A stretch of 64,000 nt of DNA from CAYRFF01 sp964423575 (GCA_964423575.1 CAYRFF010000012.1:6521-70520); one strand, 5' to 3'; shown: positions 26,874-36,591, numbered from the stretch's first letter. Numbers and translations are program-made. Notes: generated from the sequence alone by a model not told the origin.

Positions 26874-27248
26874 TCAAATCTCCTTCTCCTTTTTCAGCAG
26901 ATAATACATTTCATACACTGTAAACCAGAGGTAGGAAAAGAAGAAAGGCAATAAAATCAGTCTTGAGATCTCCTCATTACTCTTGATATACCAAATTATG
27001 ACAAAAGGTGTAACTATAAGTTTCAACATCATCATCGCAAGAACAGCATTCCCAAAGAGCATTGCATTGGGGTGATCATAGGTGATGATAGCGACAATCA
27101 TCGTAAAGACTGTAATGAGATAGAATATACCGTAAGAAATGGCTGAAAATGTGTTCAGTGTGTCGATGTGAAATATATAGAGAATAAGGAAAAGTAAAAC
27201 AGCGCCGGCTACTGTCCAGATATGTGTTCCTATCAGTGTTTTAATCAT
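26874..27248 (-). CDS. AtpI-like four-helix membrane protein
   Basis: 124 residues with four hydrophobic helices (about 10-27, 38-57, 64-90 and 96-117), the topology of ATP synthase I-chain proteins that assist c-ring assembly or Mg2+ supply. Its start overlaps the end of the AtpZ gene by 8 bases, so the two are coupled. In Bacteroidota a gene like this usually precedes atpB; here the transcript runs into a repeat cluster. Assignment rests on topology and context. Confidence 0.65.
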   Translation of the reverse strand: MIKTLIGTHIWTVAGAVLLFLILYIFHIDTLNTFSAISYGIFYLITVFTMIVAIITYDHPNAMLFGNAVLAMMMLKLIVTPFVIIWYIKSNEEISRLILLPFFFSYLWFTVYEMYYLLKKEKEI

Positions 27249-27474
27249 CTTCTTTCACTAGCTTAAATATTGTGGAAACCATGAAAGCCACAAGGCTAAA
27301 GACTATCACTCCAGCCGTCCAGTATGGCTTATTAGTTTCCATCTTCTTGTCTACCCAACTTCCTATCCAGTATGCAATAAGAATAATTCCAATTAATTGA
27401 AAAGCTATTCCTGAGTATTTGAGGTATGAATCAAGCTTCGTCCTTTCAATAAGTGGTTTTTGATCCTTATTCAT
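27241..27474 (-). CDS. atpZ: AtpZ/AtpI family ATP synthase accessory protein
   Basis: 77 residues with two transmembrane helices (about 19-44 and 50-71) joined by a short loop DKKMETNKPYW. The helix motif YSGIAFQLIGIILIAYWIGSWVD matches the small AtpZ-like family found at the head of F0F1 ATP synthase operons. It follows the bactofilin gene by 12 bases and overlaps the AtpI-like gene. Confidence 0.82.
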   Translation of the reverse strand: MNKDQKPLIERTKLDSYLKYSGIAFQLIGIILIAYWIGSWVDKKMETNKPYWTAGVIVFSLVAFMVSTIFKLVKEDD

Positions 27475-27486
27475 ATTTCATAATTG

Positions 27487-27903
27487 TCAAGCCTTCCCTC
27501 CGGCCTTCTCGATAAAAGGCTCCGGTGGGGCACCAAATGTCATGTCACCCATCTGGCAACGGACATTAAAAACAGCTCCTGCTTCAACAATGAGTTTTTC
27601 TGTTTTTATCTCCCCGTTAATCTTTCCGGACTCCTTGACATCAAGTGTATTGGCAACCACGAGTTGTCCCTGAAAACTCCCCTGTATCACGGCATTCTCG
27701 CAATGTACATCGCCTTCGATGATTCCGGACTCTCCGATGATTAATTTACCCTCACACTTGAGTGATCCGACCAATTTCCCATCAATACGGATATCGCTTT
27801 CACTAGTCAAATCCCCTTTGACCTGAGTACCGTCTACAATGCTGTTCAGCATTCCTGAACCGGATTTGACAGGTTTCTTTTTATTATCAGTGGCTTTAAA
27901 CAT
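27487..27903 (-). CDS. Bactofilin (polymer-forming cytoskeletal protein)
   Basis: 138-residue protein that assembles into filaments without nucleotide. The core (about 20-120) is a right-handed beta-helix with repeats such as GTQVKGDLTSESDIRIDG, GSLKCEGKLIIGESGIIEGDVHC and QLVVANTLDVKESGKINGEI. Unstructured ends rich in K, P and G flank it, as usual. Bactofilins shape cell envelope or appendage sites. It leads a three-gene minus-strand operon with the ATP synthase accessory genes. Confidence 0.93.
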   Translation of the reverse strand: MFKATDNKKKPVKSGSGMLNSIVDGTQVKGDLTSESDIRIDGKLVGSLKCEGKLIIGESGIIEGDVHCENAVIQGSFQGQLVVANTLDVKESGKINGEIKTEKLIVEAGAVFNVRCQMGDMTFGAPPEPFIEKAGGKA

Positions 27904-28153
27904 GCAATTAATTTAATTATTTTGGACTACCCCAAAATTAGTCAATTTTGGTTTAATAATAAAGACCGGAGAATTTTTATCCTGTTTCAGGTCTAATCTT
28001 TACCGACAGTAAACCTCCTTTCGATAATAAGCTACTCGATTTTATCTAAGCTGTGATTAAAATTTATCCTACACATTTATAGAATAAGAAGAACACTAAG
28101 TATGTGTGCTATACTTTATAAAAGTTAATCAGGATTTTAAGTCTTATATATTC
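27904..28153. other. Intergenic region upstream of bactofilin operon
   Basis: 250 bases, AT-rich. It contains the inverted repeat CCAAAAT...ATTTTGG (about 27933-27952), just upstream of the bactofilin start, which may be part of its promoter or an operator. Nothing else recognised. Confidence 0.4.
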
Positions 28154-29254
28154 CTAGAAACTTGGGCAGTAGACACCTCTTTGTTCTGGGCCACAGAATT
28201 CGTACATCAACATCAGTTCAAATGCTCCGTTACCGCTGGTTCCCTTGTTCAGGGGGGAAACGTTGGCATCATAGCTGAATCCGACAGTAAATTCATTGTA
28301 CTGGAATCTCACTGAGCCTATGATAGCATCAAGTCCCAGTCTATAGTCTACCTCAGGTAGTAAATCTTCTGAGATATTATAAGTGTAATTGTTTACGAGC
28401 CTTGCCCATGCTCCTACCTGGAAATTCTGAGTCTGGAACCTCTGGCTTCCGATATTGAATCTCACTGCTGTACCCCCGTTTAATTGCCATGATGGCCCCT
28501 GAAGGAAAGTCACGATACCCGGCACAAGTGATGCAGAAGCTCCTATAGGGAACTCACCACCGGTGTGAAGAGTATATTTGCTGTAAAGCAATACAGCTTT
28601 ACTTCCGGTTGCATCGGATGCAAAGCTTTGATTAGGCTTATTAATATGAGAGTATGCTCCTCCGATATAGAAAGAACCTGCATTATGCCAGTTCATAAAC
28701 CATAGTAAGCCCGCGTTTACATCGCCGTAGAAAATACTGGTATCATCAAACAGGATTTCACCGTGGCTGATATTGGCCCATCCTCCTCTACCGTCATGCT
28801 GAATAGGGAACCTCAATTCGTCCATGGAGAAGAATCTGTTTCCAAATCCAAGTTCAGCACCGAAGACGAGATAATTGGAGAAGTTTCTGTTTCCTCCCAG
28901 GTACTTAGAGAAAGATCCGGAAAGCCCCACTGCTGAGGTTGTAAAACGGGAAGCACCCGCTCTATCGCCAAACAGATTTATACCAAGTCCCCAGTAATCC
29001 CGCCTAAATGCGGTAAACTTCTTGTCGTAACTTGCACCTATGGTGTTGTACGCATAATTCTTAGCCACACCTGCCCACTGATTACGATAATTGAAAGTAA
29101 TACGGTCAGTACAATCCATAACTCCGGTCATAGCAGGGTTAAGCGTAAGCGGCGACATATAGAATTGTGAGAAATGGATATCCTGCGCCTTGGTATCCTT
29201 CCCAATTACAAATACCAGCGCAAGAACAAATGCATATAAGTATATTTTCTTCAT
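28154..29254 (-). CDS. PorP/SprF family type IX secretion membrane protein
   Basis: 366 residues from the chosen ATG. The frame is open 63 codons further, but this start gives a signal peptide (MKKIYLYAFVLALVFVIGKDTKAQ). It is followed by DIHFSQFYMSPLTLNPAMTG, the diagnostic N-terminus of PorP/SprF proteins. The rest is a beta-barrel with alternating strands, ending in a short tail. Such proteins tether or assist surface delivery of type IX cargo, often large adhesins. It is a single-gene unit here, without the usual SprB-like partner next to it. Confidence 0.92.
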   Translation of the reverse strand: MKKIYLYAFVLALVFVIGKDTKAQDIHFSQFYMSPLTLNPAMTGVMDCTDRITFNYRNQWAGVAKNYAYNTIGASYDKKFTAFRRDYWGLGINLFGDRAGASRFTTSAVGLSGSFSKYLGGNRNFSNYLVFGAELGFGNRFFSMDELRFPIQHDGRGGWANISHGEILFDDTSIFYGDVNAGLLWFMNWHNAGSFYIGGAYSHINKPNQSFASDATGSKAVLLYSKYTLHTGGEFPIGASASLVPGIVTFLQGPSWQLNGGTAVRFNIGSQRFQTQNFQVGAWARLVNNYTYNISEDLLPEVDYRLGLDAIIGSVRFQYNEFTVGFSYDANVSPLNKGTSGNGAFELMLMYEFCGPEQRGVYCPSF

Positions 29255-29676
29255 ATTATTCAGCTTCTCAATCTTCTTTAAAAAATTTACCCGGTGAATA
29301 TACGTTAAATATCCCCCGATTGAATTATGCGTCTCTATAAAGGAATTAATTTTTTCTGTAAACGCTGCTTCGTAAAAGTTAATTATATGCCTTTCGGCAA
29401 ATTTTCTCCTACAGGCTCTTATTTCAGCATTAACACGACACAATATAAGAACTTATTCCTTAGTTTCTTTATCCTTGAACAATTTTTAAAGATATTATCA
29501 TTAACGATGTTACAATAAACACCACGATGCTTTTATATCAAAACACTCCAAGAACCGAGCCAAGATATAAATATAGTTAAAATTCTTTAGGACTTTTAAT
29601 AGAATTTGTGAAAATATTTTAAAATGTAGCAGAAAGCGACATTTGCGAAAGCTAAAATAGCACAGTCATAATGGCC
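29255..29676. other. Intergenic region with two repeated motifs
   Basis: 422 bases without a supported gene. It contains TATGCCTTTCGGCAAAT (29386-29402), found again exactly at 41176-41192, and a minus-strand copy of the 15-base motif TAGCTTTCGCAAATG (29640-29654), directly beside a second partial copy (AGAAAGCG). The porP promoter should lie near 29270-29320 but was not resolved. Confidence 0.55.
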
Positions 29677-30789
29677 CTATTCCGTATGGATAAGATGCAC
29701 CACAACCCCGTTTTTCATGCGAGGAGTGAAATATGTGGTCTTAGGCGGCAACACAAATTCATTGTCGGAACAATGCTTGAACTCCTCCATCGTCAATGGA
29801 TAGAGGAAAAATGCGACATCTTCCTTATAGTCGGTATGCCTTTTCACGCCATCAATTCCATGAGCGCCCTTGATATATTTAATGCGGCTGTCCGTCCTTA
29901 TGTCGGTAATACTGCATATATCGCGGCATATCAACTCATTGAACATAACCGCATCGAGCATGGGTTCTCTGTTATAATTTTCAAGAGTTTCTTCTTTCCA
30001 GCGCAATGAATAAGCCTCATTCTTCAACAACATTGTCATCTCACCCGGCTTCGCAGGCAGCTGAATTTCTTTCAAAGGACGAATTTCACAAATCGATGAA
30101 AGGCGCGCCATTATCAAAGATGGAGAGATGGAATTCAGCACGGAAATCACTCGGTTATATTCTCTGATTTTCAACTGGTCAAAAGCAAAGACGCCACAGA
30201 ATATCCTGTCAAATTTCAGTCCGCCCTTTTTCCGTACAACCATCTTGTGCAGCCGCTCGGTAGCGCGAGAACGATGATGGCCGTCTGCGATATAAGCACG
30301 GCTTACAGCTTTATCAAACACTCTGCTTATTTCTGTCATCTGCTCTGCCTCTGTAACTCTCCAGAAGCGATGTATTGTATCATCGGAATCAAATGCGACC
30401 TCTATTGTAGGCTCTTTCCCTTCTGATACTGCCCTGAGGGTCTTCTGAAGTTCATCAGACGGACTATGCGTCAGCATTATGGGTTTAATCATAGCCTTAC
30501 GCTCGAGATACAGATCGATAAACTGCTGTTCTTTCTCAATAAGCGTGTGCTCGTGTATCAGAATATTTCCGTCACTGTAATCCTCGATATTCACGGAAGC
30601 CAGAACACCCAGGTGATGTACTCCTGCCTCTACGATTTCATACACGTAAAGTGCTTGTTTTTCCTCTTCCTGGAAAAACCCGTTATCCCTGTAATCCTGA
30701 AACTGAAGCTTGGCACTGGCAAAGAATTCATCCGGATAAGCAACCAAATTGAGCTTTGGATGCATGGCCCTAAATGGAAATATTTTCAT
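29677..30789 (-). CDS. DUF1015 family protein
   Basis: 370-residue soluble protein. The start FPFRAMHPK and the motif YIADGHHRSRA are characteristic of DUF1015 proteins, as are IQEEK-like YVYEI segments and the C-terminal FFLYPLTMEEF. In many bacteria the gene sits beside serine synthesis genes; here it follows a GbsR-type regulator by 55 bases on the same strand, and no serA/serC is present. Biochemical function is unknown; the conserved His pair suggests a hydrolase or kinase-like active site. Confidence 0.88.
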   Translation of the reverse strand: MKIFPFRAMHPKLNLVAYPDEFFASAKLQFQDYRDNGFFQEEEKQALYVYEIVEAGVHHLGVLASVNIEDYSDGNILIHEHTLIEKEQQFIDLYLERKAMIKPIMLTHSPSDELQKTLRAVSEGKEPTIEVAFDSDDTIHRFWRVTEAEQMTEISRVFDKAVSRAYIADGHHRSRATERLHKMVVRKKGGLKFDRIFCGVFAFDQLKIREYNRVISVLNSISPSLIMARLSSICEIRPLKEIQLPAKPGEMTMLLKNEAYSLRWKEETLENYNREPMLDAVMFNELICRDICSITDIRTDSRIKYIKGAHGIDGVKRHTDYKEDVAFFLYPLTMEEFKHCSDNEFVLPPKTTYFTPRMKNGVVVHLIHTE

Positions 30790-30844
30790 ACAATTTTATT
30801 TCAGAGAGCCAAAATTATGAAAAAGACACAGAAAAGGAAATCTT

Positions 30845-31348
30845 CTATTTATCTATTGTAGAAAACTCTTCTTCTTCCAGCCAGGACTTATCAAATTGCA
30901 AGAGCATATCCAGAGCGGAATTTGCCTTTGTAATTACGAGTAACAGCTCTGATATAATCCCTGTGAACTCCTCTGCTTCTTCAGTATCTCCCGTGACTTC
31001 GGTAAGTTTATTTAATTCTGTTATCAATGGATCCAATTCCTTTTTCCTCCGATTTTCAACTATACTCTTAAAAACCGCCCATATATCCTTCACCCCTACA
31101 AAGTGCTCTTTTCTCTCTCCCGGTATCAATTTCTTTTCCACAATTCCATAGTCCATCAGCGCACGAAGATTGGTATTGACACTTCCCCTGCTGATATACA
31201 ATTCTTCCATTATGGTATCTGAGTCCAAAGGCTCCGATGAGACCAGCAGCAGAGCATAAATCTGTGCCATGCAGCGATTGATCCCCCACTCAGGCCCCAT
31301 ACGACCCCAGTGCTCGATAAACCTTAATTTGCCTTCAGAAACATTCAT
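30845..31348 (-). CDS. GbsR/MarR-family transcriptional regulator
   Basis: 167 residues. The N-terminal segment FIEHWGRMGPEWGINRCMAQIYALLLVS is diagnostic of the GbsR family, followed by a winged helix-turn-helix (about 40-85, with SRGSVNTNLRALMDYGIV as recognition helix). The C-terminal half is helical and likely mediates dimerisation. GbsR controls choline/glycine betaine genes in Bacillus; the target here is unknown. It lies upstream of the DUF1015 gene. Confidence 0.88.
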   Translation of the reverse strand: MNVSEGKLRFIEHWGRMGPEWGINRCMAQIYALLLVSSEPLDSDTIMEELYISRGSVNTNLRALMDYGIVEKKLIPGERKEHFVGVKDIWAVFKSIVENRRKKELDPLITELNKLTEVTGDTEEAEEFTGIISELLLVITKANSALDMLLQFDKSWLEEEEFSTIDK

Positions 31349-31543
31349 TATATACCGGATTAATCTGTTGATTAATTGAAATATCCGCCCTTATATTGAA
31401 GAAATCGGATTATTTGACTTTAGCATATAAATAGAAGTCCTTATATAAAAGTTCAGTCCTTCCGTAAAAGTCAGATGAAATTGCTATTAATATCAATGCA
31501 AAATTCAGGCTTTCTCGCTGTCATCAATGCAGAGAGAAAAATC

Positions 31544-32644
31544 TTAAACTTTGTAAAAAGGCAGTTTGACTTGCTCTAGCGGAAATACTTTCTTGCGTAT
31601 CTGTACACCCAGTGGTTCTGAAACGCGATTCACGTCTACATAAGCCATCCCTATGGGAATATCAAGGCTAGGAGACTGTGTACCCGAAGTTACTTCACCG
31701 ACCTCGCTACCGTCTTCAGCTACGATGAGATAACCCTGGCGCGGCACTCTACGGCCTTCAAGAGTAAAGGCAATGAGTTTTCTGCTGACTCCTGCTTCTT
31801 TTACCGCTGCGACCTTGTCCTTTCCTATGAAATCATCCTTGGAAAGCTTGGTAATCCATCCAAGACCCGCTTCCAGCGGATTGATATCTTCGCTTAATTC
31901 ATGTCCATACAGACAATACCCCATTTCCAGTCTCAACGTGTCCCTGGCTCCCAGGCCTGCAGGAAGCATACCATGCTTTTTACCGGCTTCCATCAATGCA
32001 AACCATAGTTTCTCAGCGCCATCCTTATTCAGATACAGTTCATACCCACCTGAGCCGGTATATCCCGTCCCGGAAATTATCACGTCGTCAATTCCCGCAA
32101 CGTTCCCGATTGTGTAATGATAAAACTTAACGCCTTCGACGTCCACATCCGTCAATTCCTTTAGTATCTCAGACGACTTTGGCCCCTGCAGAGCAAACAA
32201 TGCCATGTCATCAGAAATATTCTCCAACGTAAGGTTTCCTTTCTTGTGAGAACTCACCCATTCCCAGTCTTTATCGGCATTTCCCGCATTGACCACAAGC
32301 ATAAAGCTATCTTCCGGATCACCTTCGGCTTTATCCGCCATTTTATAGATTATCAAGTCGTCCACTACACCACCGCGTTCGTTGAGAAGGCAAGTATATT
32401 GAGCGCGTCCCTTTTTAAGCTTGGACAAATCGTTGGAAGTGATAGAATTCAAAAACGCCTCCGCATCTTCCCCTCTAGCAATAAATTCTCCCATGTGTGA
32501 AACATCAAATAATCCCGCAGCTTCCCTTACCGCCTGATGCTCTTCATTAATTGTCGTGTATTGAACCGGCATCATAAAGCCACCGAACTCTACCATTCTG
32601 GCACCGAGTTCCACATGAACATCATAAAGACTGGTCTTTTTCAT
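31544..32644 (-). CDS. gcvT: Glycine cleavage system T protein (aminomethyltransferase)
   Basis: 366-residue folate-dependent enzyme that transfers the methylene group from H-protein-bound aminomethyl to tetrahydrofolate, releasing ammonia. Landmarks are GFMMPVQYT, AAGLFDVSHMGEF, the catalytic Asp segment GLGARDTLRLEMGYCLYGHEL, and VGEVTSGTQSPSLDIPIGMAYV. Length is normal (about 360). The cyclophilin-lipoprotein gene ends 8 bases upstream on the same strand, suggesting one transcript. gcvH and gcvP are not in the window. Confidence 0.96.
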   Translation of the reverse strand: MKKTSLYDVHVELGARMVEFGGFMMPVQYTTINEEHQAVREAAGLFDVSHMGEFIARGEDAEAFLNSITSNDLSKLKKGRAQYTCLLNERGGVVDDLIIYKMADKAEGDPEDSFMLVVNAGNADKDWEWVSSHKKGNLTLENISDDMALFALQGPKSSEILKELTDVDVEGVKFYHYTIGNVAGIDDVIISGTGYTGSGGYELYLNKDGAEKLWFALMEAGKKHGMLPAGLGARDTLRLEMGYCLYGHELSEDINPLEAGLGWITKLSKDDFIGKDKVAAVKEAGVSRKLIAFTLEGRRVPRQGYLIVAEDGSEVGEVTSGTQSPSLDIPIGMAYVDVNRVSEPLGVQIRKKVFPLEQVKLPFYKV

Positions 32645-32652
32645 AAATCTAT

Positions 32653-34629
32653 TTATTTAAGTTTTATATAATTTACTCCGGCTCCGCGCCATGCCTGTTG
32701 CACGCTATCGAGCCCTTTGGTTACTTTCCCAAATATCGTATAATTTCCGTTGAGATGTGGGGTGTTCTTATAAGTAATAAACCATTGTGAGGATTCCGTA
32801 TCTCTGCCCGCAGAAGCCATTCCGATCAGCCCCGCCTTATCAAAGTATACCTGAGGAGTTTCTGTCCTCAAGATAAAATCAAGACTTCCGTATCCATCAC
32901 CCCGCGGACAGCCATCCTGAATAACAAACTGCGATACCACCCGATGGATAAACTTATTATCAAAGTATCCCTCCTTGATTAAATCAAGCATAGCCAGCAC
33001 CGTAAACGGCGCATATTCCTTATACAATTCAAGTTCCATCTCTCCAAATTCCATAGATATGGAAATCCTGACTGTATCCTCCAATGCAATAATATCAGCA
33101 GAACTATATTCTTTCAGGTATGATTTCTTAAGCTCTGTTTCACAACCGATTTTCTCACAGATTGCCTGATATGTCTCCAGACTTTCCGGTAATTTCAGCT
33201 TGTCTTTAGCAGCAGATAAAGCCGCAGTTAATCTGCTGAATTTTATATCCTCTGCAGCCTGAATCACTTCGTAAATCAATCCATCATCCGCTTTTTCACG
33301 CAAGGCCTTATCAATTCCTGCGTAAATTTCATCTTCTATCTTTTTGGCCTGAGATTTGAGCTGTGTTTTAAGCTCATCAGACTGTAATATTTTTAGCAAA
33401 CCTAGCGCTGCTGTCGTCCTCACTATTGCTTCCTTGTCTGATAATGCAGTGATAAATAGGTCGTAGTTATAGGCATCTTCTGAGAGTGCGTTGTACAACT
33501 CAGCCTTCAGATACGGGTTTCCGGCAGCTGCAATTTTCGCCCCTATCTCATTCCTCATAGTCCGCTTGGTAACAGCATAGTAAAAGGGCAGTTTCTTTAT
33601 TACAATCCGATATAGTTTAGCTTTCGCAAATGGGTCCTGGGTCTTGTTTAAAACCCCCTGATAAACAAATGATTTTTCCTCCGTACCTTTTTCCAGAAGC
33701 ATATCGAGTGCAATATTCCTCAGTTGAACTTCTTCATGAAAAACAAGGCTGTCGAGGAAGCTCTGTATACTGCTATACGGGTAATCCGACAATCCTTTTA
33801 ACGCTTCCGCTTTTACTGCCAGTTCAGGCCCCTGTTTCACCAGACTTTGCAGATATTTATTCGCCTCAGTTCCTTTGGCTTTATTAAGCAGTCGGACATA
33901 GGACACTTTCACATCACTTCTCTTCGCTTCCGATATTAATCTTCTTATTGTGAAAAATTTATCCTTGAGATCAATAGTTTTTGAGCGTTGTGCTATTTCA
34001 GTTGCAAGTAAACGTACACTTTCCGGATAGCTGGAATTCAATGCCACTCCTTCTACAAATTCATCTGCTCCCGCATTGTAAATACCGCGTAGCTGAAACT
34101 CAAGAACACCCCTCAGAAGTCCCTTAAACAGCGTAGTATCTGTCGGTAGAAAAGTTTTTATCGATGTAAAGAGATTTAATTCATCTTCCGTACCGGTTTT
34201 ACCTATGGCTTCTAGTATGGTTGCATTCATCAGGGCACGCTGTCCCAGGCTATCCTCATTGTCGTAACTCTCTATCAGAGCTGTAACGACAGAACTACTG
34301 TGGGACTGCCCCAGTGCATAAGCAGCTGCATTGGCAACATCTATTACATAATCCTTTAACAGCATAACCAGTGAATCAAGCACGGTTGAATCCGTGTACG
34401 ACTGAAAAGCACGGGCTGAATAATAGCGATAAGTAGGATCTGGATGAGAAAAATAGGCAGCTATCTCCTTGGTATTCTGTTGATTCTGATAAACTAAAAT
34501 CTGCGCCACAATACTATCGGACATATCTTTTCGGAGCTTATATTCTTGTTTTTGCACAGGAACACAAGCCGACCAGCACATCAGTATTGTGAGTGATATA
34601 AAAATACCGGATTTCATCAACTTTTTCAC
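32653..34629 (-). CDS. HEAT-repeat lipoprotein with C-terminal cyclophilin domain
   Basis: 658 residues. The N-terminus ends in WSAC, with C22 as likely lipidation site, so it should sit in the periplasm on the outer membrane. Residues about 40-500 are helical HEAT-type repeats (for example STVLDSLVMLLKDYVIDVANAAAYALGQ). Residues about 508-655 are a peptidyl-prolyl isomerase domain: FIHRVVSQFVIQDG with catalytic R563, then GMASAGRDTESSQWFIT and LNGNYTIFGKV. It probably assists folding of envelope proteins, with the HEAT part binding partners. It contains an antisense copy of the 15-base motif. Confidence 0.88.
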   Translation of the reverse strand: MKKLMKSGIFISLTILMCWSACVPVQKQEYKLRKDMSDSIVAQILVYQNQQNTKEIAAYFSHPDPTYRYYSARAFQSYTDSTVLDSLVMLLKDYVIDVANAAAYALGQSHSSSVVTALIESYDNEDSLGQRALMNATILEAIGKTGTEDELNLFTSIKTFLPTDTTLFKGLLRGVLEFQLRGIYNAGADEFVEGVALNSSYPESVRLLATEIAQRSKTIDLKDKFFTIRRLISEAKRSDVKVSYVRLLNKAKGTEANKYLQSLVKQGPELAVKAEALKGLSDYPYSSIQSFLDSLVFHEEVQLRNIALDMLLEKGTEEKSFVYQGVLNKTQDPFAKAKLYRIVIKKLPFYYAVTKRTMRNEIGAKIAAAGNPYLKAELYNALSEDAYNYDLFITALSDKEAIVRTTAALGLLKILQSDELKTQLKSQAKKIEDEIYAGIDKALREKADDGLIYEVIQAAEDIKFSRLTAALSAAKDKLKLPESLETYQAICEKIGCETELKKSYLKEYSSADIIALEDTVRISISMEFGEMELELYKEYAPFTVLAMLDLIKEGYFDNKFIHRVVSQFVIQDGCPRGDGYGSLDFILRTETPQVYFDKAGLIGMASAGRDTESSQWFITYKNTPHLNGNYTIFGKVTKGLDSVQQAWRGAGVNYIKLK

Positions 34630-34783
34630 GCGCGAGCTGCTTATTTCATCGATTTAAAGGTCAAAGTATAACGTCAACAAAGAAAAGAGTTAAATATCTG
34701 AAACAGAAATTATTTGATTTATTAATATTTCCATTTTTCATCTTCAAGCCTGCTTCCACAATCGTGGAGCCGTATCTATCCGA

Positions 34784-35521
34784 TTAATTTATTGCCATAA
34801 GATCATCAACGCCTACGGGTCTATGCACTTTAAATCCTTCACCATAATCCACGCCCGTCCAACGTCCGTACATTTGTGCCTTGGCGCGGATAAAGTCCAT
34901 AAAGTCCTTCCCTGAAATCGGCGTTTCCGGCTCCTCGGATTCCGGGTCATAGAACTGTGATCTATATGCGAGAATGGCCTCCATTTTTTGCTCCATAAAA
35001 GAGCCAATATCGACAACGATATCCGGCTCCAAGCTATAGTCCTGTATGTAGGAATAAATCACTTCCGGCCTGAATGCTTCCTGAGCTTCTCCTGTCACCG
35101 GATGCTTGCTTTCAATTCTCCGTAAGCCGGATAAAAACCAAGCTTTTCTTGTCAATTCAGCTGCACGACCATGATCAGGATGTCTATCCCGTATCGTATT
35201 AGTGAGGATTATCTTGGGCTTTGCTGCGCGTATATATGGAATCAGTTTAATTGCTTCATCCGGGTTGTCATGGAAGAAGCCATCACGTATGCCGACATAG
35301 GCGCGGAATTCCGCACCCATAATGCGTGCAGCATCATTAGCCTCATTTAAACGAATCTCCCGTGAGCCTCTTGTCCCCAGTTCTCCTGCTGTCAGGTCGA
35401 GGACACCGATTGTATGACCCAGTGATTTTTGCTTGAATAGAGTTCCGGCACAACTCAGTTCTACATCATCAGGATGCACCCCGATTGCCAGAATATCGAC
35501 TTCTTTAAGATTTCCGTACAT
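34784..35521 (-). CDS. bshB1: Bacillithiol biosynthesis deacetylase BshB1-like
   Basis: PIG-L/LmbE-type zinc deacetylase, 245 residues from the chosen ATG; an ATG three codons earlier (35530) would overlap the fabH stop. Zinc motif AIGVHPDDVELSCAG near the N-terminus and RDRHPDHGRAAEL (third ligand His) are intact. The C-terminal segment YRSQFYDPESE and YGRWTGVDYGEGF match the BshB1 subgroup, which removes the acetyl group from GlcNAc-malate to make bacillithiol precursor. It directly follows fabH on the same strand. Confidence 0.9.
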   Translation of the reverse strand: MYGNLKEVDILAIGVHPDDVELSCAGTLFKQKSLGHTIGVLDLTAGELGTRGSREIRLNEANDAARIMGAEFRAYVGIRDGFFHDNPDEAIKLIPYIRAAKPKIILTNTIRDRHPDHGRAAELTRKAWFLSGLRRIESKHPVTGEAQEAFRPEVIYSYIQDYSLEPDIVVDIGSFMEQKMEAILAYRSQFYDPESEEPETPISGKDFMDFIRAKAQMYGRWTGVDYGEGFKVHRPVGVDDLMAIN

Positions 35522-35523
35522 AA

Positions 35524-36591
35524 TTACCATTTAATAAGAGCAGACGCCCAGGTGAATCCACTACCAAACGCAGCCAGACAAACTAAGTTTCCGGGTTTAA
35601 CCATTCCTGCGTCACGTGCTTCAGATAATGCTATCGGTATTGAAGCTGCCGTAGTATTTCCGTATTTCTGAATATTATTGTACACCTGATCGTCACGCAA
35701 TCCCAGCTTGCGCTGTACAAACTGGCTTATACGCAAGTTTGCCTGGTGTGGAATAAGAATATCGAGATCCTCCAAGCCAAAATTATTATGCTCCAAAGAT
35801 TCTATAATCACCTCCGGGAATCGCACAACAGCGTGCTTAAAGACATATTTCCCATTCATGTGTGGATATAGCATTCCATCGTCCATCATTTTCTGCGTAA
35901 TAAACACTCCTCCGTATCCTTCCTCCTCAAAGCCATATTTTTCCAGATCATCCTGCTCAAAGTATCCTCCATGAGCTCCCGGACTTACAAAGGCCAACTC
36001 TTCTGCGTGGCGCCCATCACTATGCAAATGCGTGGATAGGATTCCTTCATCCTCTTCAGTGGCAGAAAGTACTACAGCTCCGGCACCATCGCCAAATATC
36101 ACTGTTACTCCCCTTCCTCGCGTAGTATAATCTAGTCCCATAGAATGCATTTCCGAGCCCACTACCAGAATATTCTTATACATCCCGGTCTTGATAAATT
36201 GATCGGCTACAGACAATGCATAAACAAAACCACTACACTGATTCCGCACATCGAGAGCTCCACAGCTATTCTCCGAAATTCCCAGTTCGCGCTGCAGCAG
36301 CACACCCACTCCCGGGAAATAATAATCTGGGCTCAAGGTCGCAAGGACGATAAAGTCAATATCATTCGCATCGATTCCGGCGTCGGCAATCGCTCTCTTA
36401 GAAGCGTTGACAGCCATGGAAGTCGTGGACTCCTTATGCTTGGTTCCGTATCGTCTTTCCTCAATTCCCGTCCTCTCGATAATCCATTCGTTGGACGTAT
36501 CCATATATTTTTCAAGGTCGTGGTTAGTTACAACATTTTCCGGTACATAGTGTCCCAATCCGGCAATCTTCGATCTAAATAGTCTAGGCAT
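35524..36591 (-). CDS. fabH: 3-oxoacyl-ACP synthase III (FabH-type ketoacyl synthase)
   Basis: 355-residue thiolase-fold enzyme that condenses acyl-CoA with malonyl-ACP to start fatty acid chains. The catalytic triad is visible: C119 (NQCSGF), H282 (PHQAN) and N312 (YGNTTAAS). It has an insertion of about 30 residues between about 205 and 240 (acidic, Gly- and Tyr-rich) that makes it longer than the usual 317-335; longer forms are known in Bacteroidota, so it may be a paralogue with a different acyl preference. It is coupled to the bshB1 gene. Confidence 0.9.
   Translation of the reverse strand: MPRLFRSKIAGLGHYVPENVVTNHDLEKYMDTSNEWIIERTGIEERRYGTKHKESTTSMAVNASKRAIADAGIDANDIDFIVLATLSPDYYFPGVGVLLQRELGISENSCGALDVRNQCSGFVYALSVADQFIKTGMYKNILVVGSEMHSMGLDYTTRGRGVTVIFGDGAGAVVLSATEEDEGILSTHLHSDGRHAEELAFVSPGAHGGYFEQDDLEKYGFEEEGYGGVFITQKMMDDGMLYPHMNGKYVFKHAVVRFPEVIIESLEHNNFGLEDLDILIPHQANLRISQFVQRKLGLRDDQVYNNIQKYGNTTAASIPIALSEARDAGMVKPGNLVCLAAFGSGFTWASALIKW

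Noticed and set aside
29255..29443. 63-residue N-terminal extension of the PorP-like protein
   Set aside because: It is Cys- and Arg-rich, lies upstream of a standard signal peptide and contains repeat motifs; not a likely coding part.
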